Positions 22,601-33,445 of a DNA stretch of 64,000 bases are shown piece by piece (position 1 is the stretch's first letter; each line of letters opens with the position of its first letter). The position numbers were made by a program, and so were the translations under genes. The stretch spans positions 130,540,001-130,604,000 of the forward strand of contig CM073886.1 in assembly GCA_037176705.1 (NCBI GenBank), written 5' to 3'. This stretch comes from Molossus alvarezi (lineage: Eukaryota > Chordata > Mammalia > Chiroptera > Molossidae). The notes beneath the pieces are model-generated. The model did no database searches. It had not been told where the DNA came from and saw only the letters and a program-made list of their open reading frames with translations.

Positions 22601-23284
22601 TTGGAGGAGGGTGCTCCGAGGAAGAATGTACCTGCCAGCGGCCTCAAGGCTGAGCGCCGCTCCCTCCTGGTCAGAGGGGAGGCCCCAGGTGGTTCCAAGC
22701 ACAGCGTCCTGACCTCATGGAGGGTGCACTCAGCGGGACAACACGAGCAGCCAAATGAATGAATGCTGGGCGCGAGGGACTCCCACAGAACGCTCCAGGC
22801 ACGTCACACTGCCTGTCCCAGTTTCCGTCCCCGCGTACGTGGAGCGACAAAGAGCACACATGTGCCAACCAGCTTTTTAAAAACTTGTAGACTATTTTTT
22901 TTCCTCCGACAGGAAAACACATTATCTGCCGATGCTGAAGGAGTCCCTTGAGGGTGGCACCGAAGAGGCGTCACCCGTGAGAGGAGCGTGCGCGCTGGTC
23001 CACGTGCCGGAGGAAACGGGGGGCCGCGTGGGCGCCGGGAGAGACAGGGAGAAGGCCCTGCCCTGCCCAGAAAGAGCAAGTCTGCAAGCCGGCGCCTGCC
23101 AGTGGCCTGGGGGTCTGTCCATCCAGGGCCCCACTGGCATGAAGTGGCTGGCTCCTTTCAAAGGCACAGCCCAGCCGCACAGCAAGCGGAGCCCACCGGC
23201 CTCCAGCACCCACAGCGAGCCAGCGGCTTCCCAGAGAGGCTCGGGGTTCATCGCAGGCTAACCAGCATTTCGGCCTCAGAGCCA
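22601..23284. other. GC-rich unassigned sequence with CpG-dense core
   Basis: Bases 22950-23100 are CpG-dense (about 15 CpG in 180 bp by eye). Overlapping open frames of 80-109 codons occur on both strands, which is usual for GC-rich noncoding DNA. I cannot assign an exon. Confidence 0.4.
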
Positions 23285-23418
23285 CTCTCATTTTAAAAAT
23301 CGGTTGAGGACCCTAAAGAGCTGCTGGTTGTGTAGATTATTTCTATCGGCGTTGGACGCACGGGGAAATAAAGCACAATAGGTTTAATGCTTTTTTTCAT
23401 TCATTTAAAATAATAGAA
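23285..23418. mobile_element. ancient interspersed repeat, left segment (probable hAT)
   Basis: Contains the series 'gaccctaaagagctgctggt', 'tgtagattatttctatcg', 'ttcatttaaaataatagaa', which I know from an old repeat dispersed in other mammals. It continues at 23487-23606 and again after the LINE-1 at 29954. I cannot name the family with certainty. Confidence 0.5.
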
Positions 23419-23486
23419 CTTGGTGTCAATGGGGGAAAAGGAGAAACATCTGTAACAAAAACAAATTAATAAAAAAATTTAAAAAA
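23419..23486 (+). mobile_element. very short LINE-1 3' end insertion
   Basis: About 65 bp matching the extreme 3' end of the full-length LINE-1 in this window (aaaaggagaaacatctgtaa, then an A-rich tail). It is flanked by a perfect 13-bp duplication, taaaataatagaa, at 23406-23418 and 23487-23499. It therefore inserted as an extremely 5'-truncated copy. Confidence 0.9.
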
Positions 23487-23606
23487 TAAAATAATAGAAA
23501 TAAACCTATTATGTTTAATATAAAAATATATTCTTTATGGACAATAACTAGATTTTCCCAAACAAAATAATTAGTGAGAAGAATGCCATTATCCACATTT
23601 AAAATT
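23487..23606. mobile_element. ancient interspersed repeat, middle segment (probable hAT)
   Basis: Resumes directly from the left segment: 'aataaacctattatgtttaa', 'gatttt cccaaacaaaataa', 'ttagtgagaagaatgccatt'. It is cut by the LINE-1 at 23607. Confidence 0.5.
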
Positions 23607-23828
23607 TTTTTCTTTTCTTTTATTAAACTTACTGGGGGTGACATTGGTTAATAGGATCATAGGGGTTTCAAGTGTATATTTCTATGACATATGATCTGGG
23701 CATGGCCTTGTGTGCCCACCATCCAAGTTAAACCATCATCTGTCACCAAATATGGGGCCTCTTTACCCCCCTCATCCCCTTACCTCCAGTAACCACCATG
23801 CTGTTGTCTGTGTCTATGAGTTTTAGTT

Positions 23829-26800
23829 TTATATCTCATATATGAGTGAAATCACAGCGTTCTTAGCTTTTTCTGACTGACTTATTTCACTTAGCACGAT
23901 ATTCTCAAAGTCCATCTGTGTTGTCGCAGATGGCAGTTTTTTATCCTGTCTATGGATGAGTAGTAGTATTTCATTATATATGTACCTCATCTTCTTTATC
24001 CAAGCATCTGTTGAAGGGCATTTTGGTTGTTTCCATGTCTTGGCCACTATGAATAATGCTGCGGTGAACATAGATGTAATACATCTTTATGAAAAAATGT
24101 TTTCAAAATTTCAGGTCAATACCCAGAACAGGGATCGCTGGGTCATGTGGAAACTCTATTCTTAATCTTTTGAGGAACCTCCAGATGGTTTTCCATAGTG
24201 GCTGTGAATGAGGATGCATTTTTCTCCATAACATCTCCAAAACATGCTATTACGTGTCTGGTTGATAATAGCCATTCTAACAGATGTGAGGTTCTGATTT
24301 GCATTTTCCATAATAACTAGTGAAGGTAAGTCTTCTCATATATATGTTGGCCATTTGTATGTCTTCTTGGGAGACATGTTTGTTCAGGTCCTTTGCCCAT
24401 TTTTAATTGGATTGCTTGTTTGTTTGGTATCGAATTGTATGAGTTCTTTATATATTTTGGATATGAACCTCTTGTCGGATTTGTTGTTTACAAATATCTT
24501 CTCCCATTCGATTAGCTACCTTTTTGTTTGGTTGTCAGTTACTTTTGCTGTGTAGAAGCTTGTTAGTTGGATATAGTCTCATTCATTTATTTTTGCCTTT
24601 AATTCCCTTGCCTTTGGAGTCAAATTCATAAAACCTTTTCTCAGAACAAGGCCTATAAATTTAGTACCTATGTTTCCTTCTATGTAATTCATAGCTTCAG
24701 ATATTATATTTAGGTCTTTGATCCATTTTGAATAAGTTTTTGTACACAAGGACAAACTGTAGTCTAGTTTCAGTGTTTTGCGGTGGCTTTCCAATTTTCC
24801 CAGCACCATGTACTGAAGAGGCTTTCTTTTCTCACTGTGTGTTTTTTGCTCCTTTGTCAAACATTATTTGCCATATACATGTGGATTTATTTCTGGGCTC
24901 TCGATTCTGTTTCATTGGTCTGTGTGTCTATTTTTCTGCCAATGCCATGCTGTATTAATTATTATAGCTCTATAGTATAATTTGAAGTCAGACAGTGTGA
25001 TACCTCTGGCTTTGTTCTTTCTTCTCACGGTTGCTTTTGCTATTTGGGGTCTTTTGTGATTCCATAGAAATCTGATGATCTTTTGTTTGTTCTTTCTTTT
25101 AAAAATATGTCATTGAGATTTTTATGTGGTTTGCATTAAATCAGTATATTTCTTTGGATAATATGACCAATTTAGCTATGTTGATTCTTCCATGAACATG
25201 GAATATCTTTCTATTTCATTGTGTCTTTTTCTCTTTTCTTTTTTTTAAGGACTGGGAAGCTCCTGAGCATCTTGAACCACCCAGGCAAGCAAGAGTGACT
25301 AGCAAGCTGATAGCTCAACTCCAAGGAACCCTTAAGCTAAAGCCAGCCCTCATTGTGTTGTCTTTTTCTATCACTTTTAATAATGCTTTGTAGTTTTCAG
25401 AATATAGGTCATTCACATCCTTTGTTAAGTTTATTCCTAGGCATTTTATTCTTTTTGTTGCAATTGCAAAAGGAATTATTTTTGTTGTTGTTGTTCTTTC
25501 TCATTTATTTTTTCTGAAATTTCAATGTTAGTCTATAGGAATGCAGTGGATTTTTATACACTGATTTTGTATCCTCCAACTTTACTATATGTAACTGTTG
25601 TTTCTGTTATATCTGTAGTTTTTTGGTGGAGCCTTTGGGGCTTTCTATGTAAAGAATCATGTCATTGCCAAAAGTGATATTTTACTTCTTTATTCCCAAT
25701 TTGGATGCATTTTATTTCTTTCTCTTGCCTGGTTGCTCTGGCGAGGACTCTCGGTGCTATGTTGAAAAAGAGTGGCGAGAGTGGGGATCCTTGTCTTGCT
25801 CTTGACTTCATAGGAAAAGCTTTCAGTTTCTAACCAATGAGTATGGTATCGACTGAGGGTTTATCATATTTGGCCTTTATTATGTTAAGGTACTTTTCTT
25901 CTGTCACCATTTCATTGAGTGTTTTAATCAAAAATGGATGTTATCCAATGCTTTTTTTCTGTATCAGTTGATAAGATCATAGGATTTTATCCTTTCTTTT
26001 GTTAGTGTGGTATAGCACACTGATTGGTTTGCATATGTTGAACCATCCTTGTGCCCCTGGAATGGACCCCATTTAATCATGATGTATTATCTTTTTACTG
26101 TATTGCTGTATTTGATTCGCTAGCATTTTGTTTAGTGTTTTTGCATCTATATTCATCAGAGATATTGGTCTATACTTTTTGTGTGTGTGTGTGTTATCCT
26201 GATTTGGGTATCAGAGTTATGTTGGCCTCCTAAAATGTGTTAGGAAGTATCACCTCTTCTTTATTTCCTTGGAAGAATTTGAGATATCAAATCTTTGCAT
26301 GTTTGGTAGAATTCACTAATGAAGCCATGTAGCACTGGACTTTTATTTTTTGGATTTTTTTTATGATTGGTTCAATTCCCTCACTATTGATTGGTCTGTT
26401 TAGATGTTGCAATTATTCATGAGTCAGTCTAGGAATGTTATACATTTCTAGGACTTTATCAATTTCTTCTACATTATTGTATACAGTATTCTAGTATCAT
26501 GCTTTGTATTTCTGTGATGTCTACAGTAACTTCTCTTTCACTTCTGATTTTGCTTATTTGAGTCTTTTCTCTTTTTTCCATCATGAATCTAGCCAAGGGT
26601 TGGTCAATTTTATCAATCTTTTTAAGAACCAACTCTTTGTTGTATTAATTTTTGTATAGTCTTTTAGTTCTCTGTTTCATTCGATTCTGTTCTAAGCTTT
26701 ATTATTTCTCGTGCTGACTTTGGGCTGCTTTGGTCTTCTCTTTCTAGTTCTTTAAGATGTAATGTTAGGTTATTTACTTGAGATTTCTCTTGTTTTTTCA

Positions 26801-27690
26801 AAATAGACCAATAATGATACTAACTTCTCTCTTATTACTACTCTTGTTACATCCCAGATCTTTTGATATGTCATATTTTCTTCCTCATTTGTCTGTCATA
26901 TCTTAATCTCACCTTTTATTTTTTTCTTTGACCTAGTCATTTTGTAATAGCATGTCATTTTATCTCCACATATTTGTGGGTTTTATAATTCCCTTTTGCA
27001 GTTGATCTCTAATTTCAAAGCATTATGGCAAGAGAATATGCTTGATATGATTTCAATCTTCTTAAATTTGTTGAAGTTAGTTTTGTGCCTCAACATAAGG
27101 TTTATCCTTGATAATTTTTCATGTGCACTGGAGAAGAACATATAATCTGATGTTCTGGGATGAAAAGCTCTGTAAATGTCAATTGTGTCCATTTTGTCTC
27201 AACGTGTCATTTAAGGCTGATATTTATTTTATTGACTTTTTATTTGGATGATCTGTCTAGAGTTGTCAATGGAGTATTCAGTTTCCCTACTATGCTTGTG
27301 TTTTTTGTCAGTTTCTTCTTTTAGTTCTGTGAGTAGTTGCTTTATATATTTTGCTGCTTTCTGATTGGGTGCATGTATATTGAAAAGTGATATGTCTCCT
27401 TGAAGCAGTGCCCCCTTTATTATTATAAAATGTCCATCTTTGTCTCTTGTTAGGTTGATATCGTGAATCTATTCTGTGAGAGATAAATAAGGCTAAACTT
27501 GCTTTTCTGGGGGATGCCGTTTGCTTGGAGAATCATCTTGCCCTCTTTCACGGTGAGTCTGTCCTTGTCTTTGTAGCTTGAAAGCAGCATGTTGTTGGGC
27601 TTTGTTTTTTGATCCAGTTTGCGACTCTGTGCCTTTTTATTGGTAAATTCAGTCCATTTACATTTAGGGTGAGTGTTCCTATGCATAAGG
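23829..27690 (-). pseudogene. LINE-1 ORF2 remnant (endonuclease-reverse transcriptase)
   Basis: ORF2 encodes the endonuclease and reverse transcriptase that copy LINE-1 RNA into the genome. Here it survives only as pieces. The N-terminal endonuclease start is recognisable at 27450-27686 (KWTEFTNKKAQSRKLDQK, a decayed form of the conserved N..GLN..IKR..L..WIK..DP stretch). A C-terminal piece lies at 24579-24860 (contains YSKWIKDLN) and the last piece at 23829-24071 (contains WKQPKCPSTDAWIKK). Many stops and frameshifts, plus a 134-bp vault RNA insertion, rule out activity. Confidence 0.85.
25247..25350 (-). pseudogene. vault RNA retropseudogene
   Basis: Read on the minus strand it begins gggctggctttagcttaagg and ends gcttcccagtcctt, the ends of vertebrate vault RNA. 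The pol III A-box region (ggctttagcttaaggg) and B-box region (gggtggttcaagatgc) are recognisable. It is followed by an A-rich tail (T tract 25233-25246) and flanked by a duplication: cattgtgtctttttct at 25217-25232 against cattgtgttgtctttttct at 25351-25369. So it is a reverse-transcribed vault RNA, about 104 nt, copied by LINE-1 machinery into an older LINE-1. The B box has G-to-A and C-to-T type changes (ttcaagatgc for ttcgagaccc). Confidence 0.85.
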
Positions 27691-28027
27691 ATTTCCTATA
27701 GCCATTTGATCTTTTGTTTTCGAGTAACCCTGTGCCTCCATTGGTTATTTCCCTTTGTGTTTCTGACTGTGGTTTTTGTTTGGGAGTAGTTCATACACTT
27801 TTCCTGTGTTTCCTATTTTTTTTTTTTTAAGTTATGTGTCTCAGTCTGGGGCTTTCTGTGTGTGGTTACCATTAAGTTTATGAAAAATAAATGTTTATAT
27901 ATGCAGTAGTCCTTTTTCTTTGGAATGTATCTAATCTCTATCCTCGCTTGAGAATTCAGATGTTCAGATGTTTATTCCCTTTCTTTTTATGGTTTTTTTT
28001 TTTTTTTTGGTCACAAATTATCCCTAT

Positions 28028-28790
28028 TTATGCTGTAAGTTTGTGGGTGATTTGACTCACAGTTTTGTTACCTTTTGTTCTTTGTTTCAGGTAAAATAAC
28101 CCCCTTGAGATTGTTTCTACAATGGAGGTCTTCCGGTGATAAATTCCCTCGGCTTCCGTATGTCTGGAAAAGTCTTTATTTTTATATCTAAAGAATAAAT
28201 TCGCTGGGTTTATTATTCTTGGCAGGTATATTCTTCCTTTCAGTAGTTTGAATATTTGGTTCCACATTCTGCTGGCTTGTAGGGATTCTGCTGAGGAGCA
28301 TGCTTTCTTTGCCATGAATTTCTGACAGTTTCAATGCAATGTGACCTGGGAAAGGTCTTTTCAGATTGAGGTAATTAAGTGTTCTGTTTGCTTCTTGGAT
28401 TCAAGGACCTAGCTCTTTCCAGAGATGTGAGACGGTCTCGTCAACCATTGGCTCTCTTCCTTTCTTCCTCTCCTTCCGGTATGTCTGTGACCCTAATGTT
28501 ATTCTTTCTGATAGCGTCAGACAATTCTCATAGCGCTCTTTCACTTCTGTTAGCGCTTCGTTTCTCTGCATCATTTCGATTTCTATCTTCAGTGTCGATA
28601 ATCCTTTCCTCCAGTTAGTCAGCTCTGTTTCTGTGCTCACTAGTTCATTATTGATCTCTTTCTTTGAGTTCTTCATCTCCAGAATTTCTATTTGGTTCTT
28701 TCTTGAAGTTTGAAGTTTCAGTCTCTTTAGTAAAGTACCCATTTTATTTTGTTCATTGATTTTGTTTCTTAGTTCATTAAACTGCCTACC
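28028..28790 (-). pseudogene. LINE-1 ORF1 remnant
   Basis: ORF1 makes the RNA-binding trimer that packages LINE-1 RNA. The piece at 28401-28742 has a heptad-like charged coiled coil and RRM-type segment (ending VDETVSHLWKELGP). The piece at 28028-28315 is the C-terminal domain (SAESLQASRMWNQIFKLLK, then PRIINPANLFF), equivalent to the SAETLQARREW..IFNILK region of other mammals. A frame change separates the two, and the N-terminus is not open. Confidence 0.8.
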
Positions 28791-29038
28791 TGTTTTCTTG
28801 AATACTGTTTTCTTTCAGAACTGCGATCTTGAATCCATTTAGATGACACATTTCCATGTCTTTACGTTGATTTTATAGAGATTTTTCATTTTCTTTCTGA
28901 GCTGCCTCATACCCTTGGTTATTTGACAGTATCTAATGGATTCCTTTCTGTCTAGGCATCTATGCATGAGTGTTACTTATCTAGTAGATTGATAAGAATT
29001 CTTTCTATTATTTTCCAGAAGGTGGCATTGAATCACAA

Positions 29039-29068
<30 letters not shown>
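29039..29068. repeat. (TTG)n microsatellite
   Basis: Ten perfect ttg units inside the LINE-1 5' UTR. On the LINE-1 sense strand it is (CAA)n. Confidence 0.95.
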
Positions 29069-29069
<1 letters not shown>

Positions 29070-29953
29070 TAGCTCTCATGTACTTCTCTGCCTTTGTAGA
29101 TCTCTACAGGGCAGTGGGCAGTGGCCTGTGTTCCCTGGGAAGGTGGGTGCCTCCCTTCTGATCCAGTCACCCCAGTCCCAGGGGACCAACACCACTGGGG
29201 ATGGGGTTCCAGCTGTGAAATTCCAGTGCTGTCGCCCACAGCTAGAGGCCGTGAGCGGTGCAGACCAAATGTGTGGGGGTGGGGTGAGCTGAGAGAACCC
29301 CACCACCTCCTTTGTTGCTTTGCCCTCCAAGCAATGGTGACCAGTGAACCTCTGTGGTGTTCCCACTGCACCTCCCCCGAACCTGGGCTCCGCCACAGAG
29401 TGCACATTGCTCAGGGGAAAAGTGATCCTGCAGCTCCAGTTCGCGGGATTGCGGGTAACAGGCCTGTGATGCAGCACAGAGGACGAGGGGAGGGGAGCTC
29501 CGGGAGGTTCAGGAAGGCGGTGGGGCTCTGTGGCTTTGTGTCTCTGTCTGGAACGCTGATTGCCAGACAACCGTGGCCACACCTCTGTGCCTCATCCCTG
29601 CCCAAGTCACTGGGCTTAGGTGAAGCTCCCATTGCCCATCCCTGCAGGAACACTGGCTACATTTCTTTGCATCTCCTGGCAGAAGGGAGTGCAGCCACAA
29701 CCTGCTCCTTCCCCGCTCTGGACCGAGCTCTCTGCTACAGGGCTGAGGCCAGGACTCGTCTCAGCTCGTCTCCCTGCTCGCCTCCCGCTGGCCGCCTTTA
29801 GATGTTTCAAAGCGTGGCTCTTTCTGTTGTGTTTGTGCATTGAGTAGGGAATCCTTTGTGGAATTATAGCTGTTCAAATTGTTGAGCTTCAAGGGGAGAG
29901 ACCGAGAGACTAGCTCATGCTATCATTCCTCTGGTGTTACTTCTGCATTGCTC

Positions 29954-31100
29954 ACAGTTTAGAAATTAGTGTAATGTCTGGGTTCACAGAAGACAGCTGC
30001 ATTGTCTTCTTTGTCTCAGCATTTAATGTGACTCGGTATGTTGGCTCCGTTGAACTATGTAAAGGAAATCTGGCCTTGCACAGATATGGAGTTGAAAAGA
30101 AAAAGCATTTTCATAGTTTTTTCAGATAACTCTGTATATTTTTTACAGATACTCTACCAAATCTCAACCTGTGGTAATTTCTTAATGGTCAGTTTTAATG
30201 TGGACTCTAAAATAATGAAAAGTTTTTACACTTAGTTACCTAAAAGTCATTAGACTATTTTTCATTTTGAATGAATCTTTTAACCACATGTGATTTTGTG
30301 ATATCATAAGATGGTCTTTTGGGAAATATCGTAATGCTGAGGTATGCAGATGTTCCAAATATTGACTCATTTAATGATACACTACCCCAAAATAGGCCTT
30401 ATAAATATCACCACAATCACACTCGAAAGTATTTAAATATTGGGAAGGTGTCAAATCTAAATGGGATGAAAGCCATAAATTCTAATTTTTATTTGAAAGC
30501 TTACATTTTTATCACTGGAAACAAAGACTGTCCATTGTTTTCATTGAATTGACAGGATCACATTGTTCAGTTTTGAAAAAGCATATACCAAACACCCAAG
30601 TCTGCATAACTGATGTTTGTCCGTTGTTCCTTTAAGCACAAATGGTGGTTGCAAGAATGAAACTCCTAGTTGGGCTTGTAACCTGTGAGATCGCACGCAT
30701 TCCTTTCGCAGAACCATTGTCACAGTTGCGTAGCAGCAGAAGTGCTTTTCATGTATATCTCAGTGTGTCGTACAGAATATTAAAAGGCTTACATATCAGG
30801 ATTTAAGAAAATTATTCATCGTCGCTCCTCCATCAGGGTGTTGTTAAACCATACTTGCAGTACTTGGGGCATCAATACCTTGATTTGTGCAACGGTCCCA
30901 GCAGTTTCATCCACAATTGATTTTGCACCATCAGGACAAAGATCAGCACAGTGGAAAAGGCAAAGAACATTTAGCATTATTGGGAGAACAGTTTTCACCT
31001 CTGGGACCCAGGGAAAGGGTCTCAGGCAGGCGTCTACAGATAATACTTCAAAAACTGTTAGGTTTTAACAAATTCACTTGCTTTCACCAGCCAATTCCAA
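29954..31100. mobile_element. ancient interspersed repeat, right segment (probable hAT)
   Basis: Resumes after the LINE-1 with 'taatgtctgggttcacagaa', 'gacagctgcattg', 'gaaatctggccttgcacaga', 'cagataactctgtatat', 'ctcaacctgtggtaatttct' in the order I remember for the same element. The right end is unclear. The minus strand at 30816-30998 carries a hAT-transposase-like peptide, which is why I suspect a hAT DNA transposon. Confidence 0.5.
30816..30998 (-). pseudogene. hAT transposase-like fragment
   Basis: A 60-codon frame containing CADLCPDGAKSIVDETAG followed by TVAQIKVLMPQ. This resembles the conserved C..C(T)DGAk(S/A)M......G..a.iK...P segment of hAT transposases of the ZBED5/SCAND3/GTF2IRD2-type, where the Asp belongs to the RNase-H-like catalytic core. 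The expected downstream HC..HR helix is not readable, and stops surround the fragment. I infer a decayed transposase, not a domesticated gene; the similarity is short and from memory. Confidence 0.4.
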
Positions 31101-31556
31101 TCAGTTCAGAAAATCAAATACGCACTGCCCTGCAAACTTTAGCAGCAGGGAAATCTTACTCCTTTCACGCATCAAGTTCTTACCGCGTACTAGTCACAGA
31201 AGGATTTTCACAGATTGTAAAGGGTACGAGACCAGGGTGCCTCATGCTACCCTTATGGTCGAGATGCTTCATTTATAAATGTATGTTCTACAAATCGCAT
31301 GTATTCTATGTCCTTGAGTAGCATTTTAGTCCCCAGTGCCTGAGGAGCTACGACATGTTTATGTCCAGAATACCAACAAACTTCTCATGGTTTTAAAATC
31401 ATCTCTTCCTCTCTATACACACACATAGTGGTATACAGATGAGACATATATGATTAGATATACATTTGGATTGCTCAAAACAGCACACACCCTTCAGTAG
31501 AAGATATTTTTGTATTCAAAGTGACCTACCACCAAGTGTTTGGGGGGTGACATTAG
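31101..31556. other. unassigned sequence
   Basis: No recognisable element. It may be more of the ancient repeat. Confidence 0.4.
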
Positions 31557-31785
31557 GAACCAACATTTATTGAACCAAGTACTATTCTTAGTGCTGAACA
31601 GATATTATCTCACTGGATTCTTTACAACTCAGAGGTAGGCATTTTCATTATTTTCACTTTACTAAAAAGAAAATAAAAATGCAAAGTAAGTAAAATTGCC
31701 AAGGTTACATAGCTAAGGAAGTGGTCAAACCAGGATTTAAACCAAAGGTTCAAGTCCACAGCCTATGTTCTCAACTACCACAGTA
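31557..31785 (-). mobile_element. MIR SINE, nearly complete
   Basis: On the plus strand the reverse MIR order is clear: caacatttattgaaccaag, ttcttagtgctgaacag, tatctcactggattctttac, gaggtaggcattttcatta, ccaaggttacatagctaagg, ccaggatttaaaccaaagg, ctatgttctcaactaccaca. Confidence 0.88.
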
Positions 31786-32102
31786 GAGTGCCACCAAAGA
31801 GATTTCTGAAATTTGAGTACATAAATTAGAAATATCTCAAATACTAAGACATCACAGCATTATTAAATATTTGCTAAAAGTGATGTGCATGGAGAGTAGT
31901 CACAAGAAGAAATCTTAGGCTTAAGATCAGAAAAGTCATCAAGTTATTTCATACATTCTTAACCTGTTTTCTACTTTTCATGGAAATGTGAAACAGAGCG
32001 TTTGTTGTGTTTTTAACACCTAGTTCAAATTTATATTGCTACATATCATTGGTGGAGTTTTGGAACTATTTTTGAATCACCAAAACTATTTCAAGTGATT
32101 TT
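31786..32102. other. unassigned sequence
   Basis: No recognisable element. Confidence 0.5.
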
Positions 32103-32291
32103 TAAATCCTCACCTGAAGATATGTTTTATTGATTTTAGAGAAAAAGGAAGGGAGAGAGAGAGAGAAACATCTATGTGAGAAAGAAACATCTAAAAGTTG
32201 CCTCCCCTAAGCATGTTGACCAGGGATTGAACCCTTAACCTCTCTGGTATATGGGACGATGCTCCAACCAACTGAGCCACCTGGCCAGGGC
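32103..32291 (-). mobile_element. VES-type SINE, second type
   Basis: Minus-strand copy with the aatcctcacctgaagatat signature of the second SINE type at the 3' end and an abbreviated centre (the cccaggttg block is shortened). The head is degraded. Confidence 0.88.
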
Positions 32292-32325
32292 GATTTCTAT
32301 TTTTATATGTTAAAATCCATTTAGA

Positions 32326-32567
32326 ACCCTGGCCAGTTTGGCCCAGCAGTTAGAGCATTGGCCCATGGACCAGAGAGTCGCAGGTTCGATTCCAGTCAAG
32401 GGCACGTACCTCTGTTGTGGTTCGGTCCCCAGCACTGTTCGGGGTTGTGTGGGAGACAACCAGTTGATGTGTCTCTCTCACATCAATGTTTCTCTCTCTC
32501 TTTCTCCCTCCCTCCCTTTCTATCTGAAGATAAAGGAAAAATATCCTCAGGTGAGGATTTAAAAAAA
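32326..32567 (+). mobile_element. VES-type SINE, second type
   Basis: Complete: ccctggccagtttggcccag head, B-box ggttcgattccag, CT-rich middle, ctgaagataaaggaaaaata and atcctcaggtgaggattt tail. A perfect 14-bp target-site duplication, aaaatccatttaga, lies at 32312-32325 and 32568-32581. Confidence 0.97.
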
Positions 32568-32695
32568 AAAATCCATTTAGATTTCTCAAACATCAGACAT
32601 AAATATCTATATAAATGCAAATGATGCACATTCATATGCACCTCATAATGAGCATTCTTATTTTATTCATTTGGCAAATATTTGAAGGTACACAC

Positions 32696-32876
32696 TGTTA
32701 TGGACAGAATTCCACCAAAATTCATATACTAAAGCGCTTACCTCCAATGTGGCTGTATTTGGAGGTTAGGCCTTTAAGAAGGTAATTGATGTTAAATAAA
32801 ATCATAAAGATGGCTCCTATCAGATTGGCTGGTATCCATAGAAGAGGAGGAAGAGAAAGAGCTATGTCTTTCTCTG

Positions 32877-32907
<31 letters not shown>

Positions 32908-32923
32908 CATGCCACTCAGCATA
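32696..32923 (+). mobile_element. MaLR (MLT1/MST-like) LTR fragment
   Basis: Begins tgttatggacagaat, then accaaaattcatatactaaa, ccaatgtggctgtatttgg, ggttaggcctttaagaaggt, the usual 5' landmarks of a MaLR LTR. The 3' half is replaced by or decayed into a (CA)n tract. Confidence 0.72.
32881..32908. repeat. (CA)n microsatellite
   Basis: Fourteen uninterrupted CA units. Confidence 0.95.
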
Positions 32924-33005
32924 AAAAAAAAAGATTTTTATTTTGGAGTCCAGAATTTAGTTAAGCATGATTTTTTTTTTTTTTTTAATTAAAAGGCCAG
33001 TTAAG

Positions 33006-33143
33006 TCCCGCTGGTGTAGCTCAGTGGTTGAGCATCAACCCATGTGCCAAGAGGTTGCCGGTCAGGGCACATGCCCAGGTTGTGGGCCTGATTCCCAGTG
33101 GAGGGCATGCAGGAGGCGGCCAATCCATGTTCTATCTCATCCA

Positions 33144-33181
<38 letters not shown>

Positions 33182-33228
33182 TCTCTCTCTAAAATCAATA
33201 AAGAAAAATTTATTTTTTTAAAAAAAGG
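33006..33228 (+). mobile_element. VES-type SINE
   Basis: Plus-strand copy with a deletion of about 16 bp that removes the B-box core: gaggttgccggtcagggcac in place of gaggtcacgggttcgattcc-ggtcaggg. Long (CT)n middle and A-rich tail. Confidence 0.92.
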
Positions 33229-33279
33229 GGTAGCTTGTGTTTTCTGAACAGAGAGCTCTGAAGGGGGGCTGAACTGAGA

Positions 33280-33445
33280 TCCAGATCTCAGATCCTGAGC
33301 GAGTCCATTGCTTTCACTCTGAGGTTCCAGGTCATTCGGGGTTTAGTAGACACCTTTCTCCCTGGGCTATTGTGTTAACTAAATGAGAAAAGAAATAGAA
33401 AAGTATACTTAGCATTTCTGGCAACCTATCAAAGCTCATGCTGAG
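33280..33445 (+). mobile_element. MIR SINE fragment
   Basis: MIR 3' part in order: cactctgaggttccaggtc, gggctattgtgttaactaaa, tgagaaaagaaatagaaaag, ttagcatttctggcaac. Confidence 0.55.

Larger units (their letters stand above)
23607..29953 (-). mobile_element. near full-length old LINE-1
   Basis: About 6.35 kb. The poly(A) is the T-rich tract at 23607-23622, followed by the 3' UTR, decayed ORF2 (about 27690 to 23829), ORF1 (about 28790 to 28028) and a 5' UTR of about 1.1 kb. Divergence and stops show it is much older than the copy at 47 kb. It interrupts the ancient repeat. A decayed target-site duplication is possible (acatttaaaatt at 23595-23606 against acagtttagaaatt at 29954-29967). A vault RNA copy is inserted in ORF2. 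Confidence 0.88.

Noticed and set aside
22277..22762. 161-codon plus-strand frame
   Set aside because: More than a third is VES SINE sequence; the rest is unrecognised.
25247..25350. A functional vault RNA gene
   Set aside because: A-rich tail, target-site duplication, location inside a LINE-1 and B-box changes all indicate a retrocopy.
29121..29801. 226-codon plus-strand frame
   Set aside because: Antisense to the 5' UTR of the old LINE-1; no recognisable protein family.
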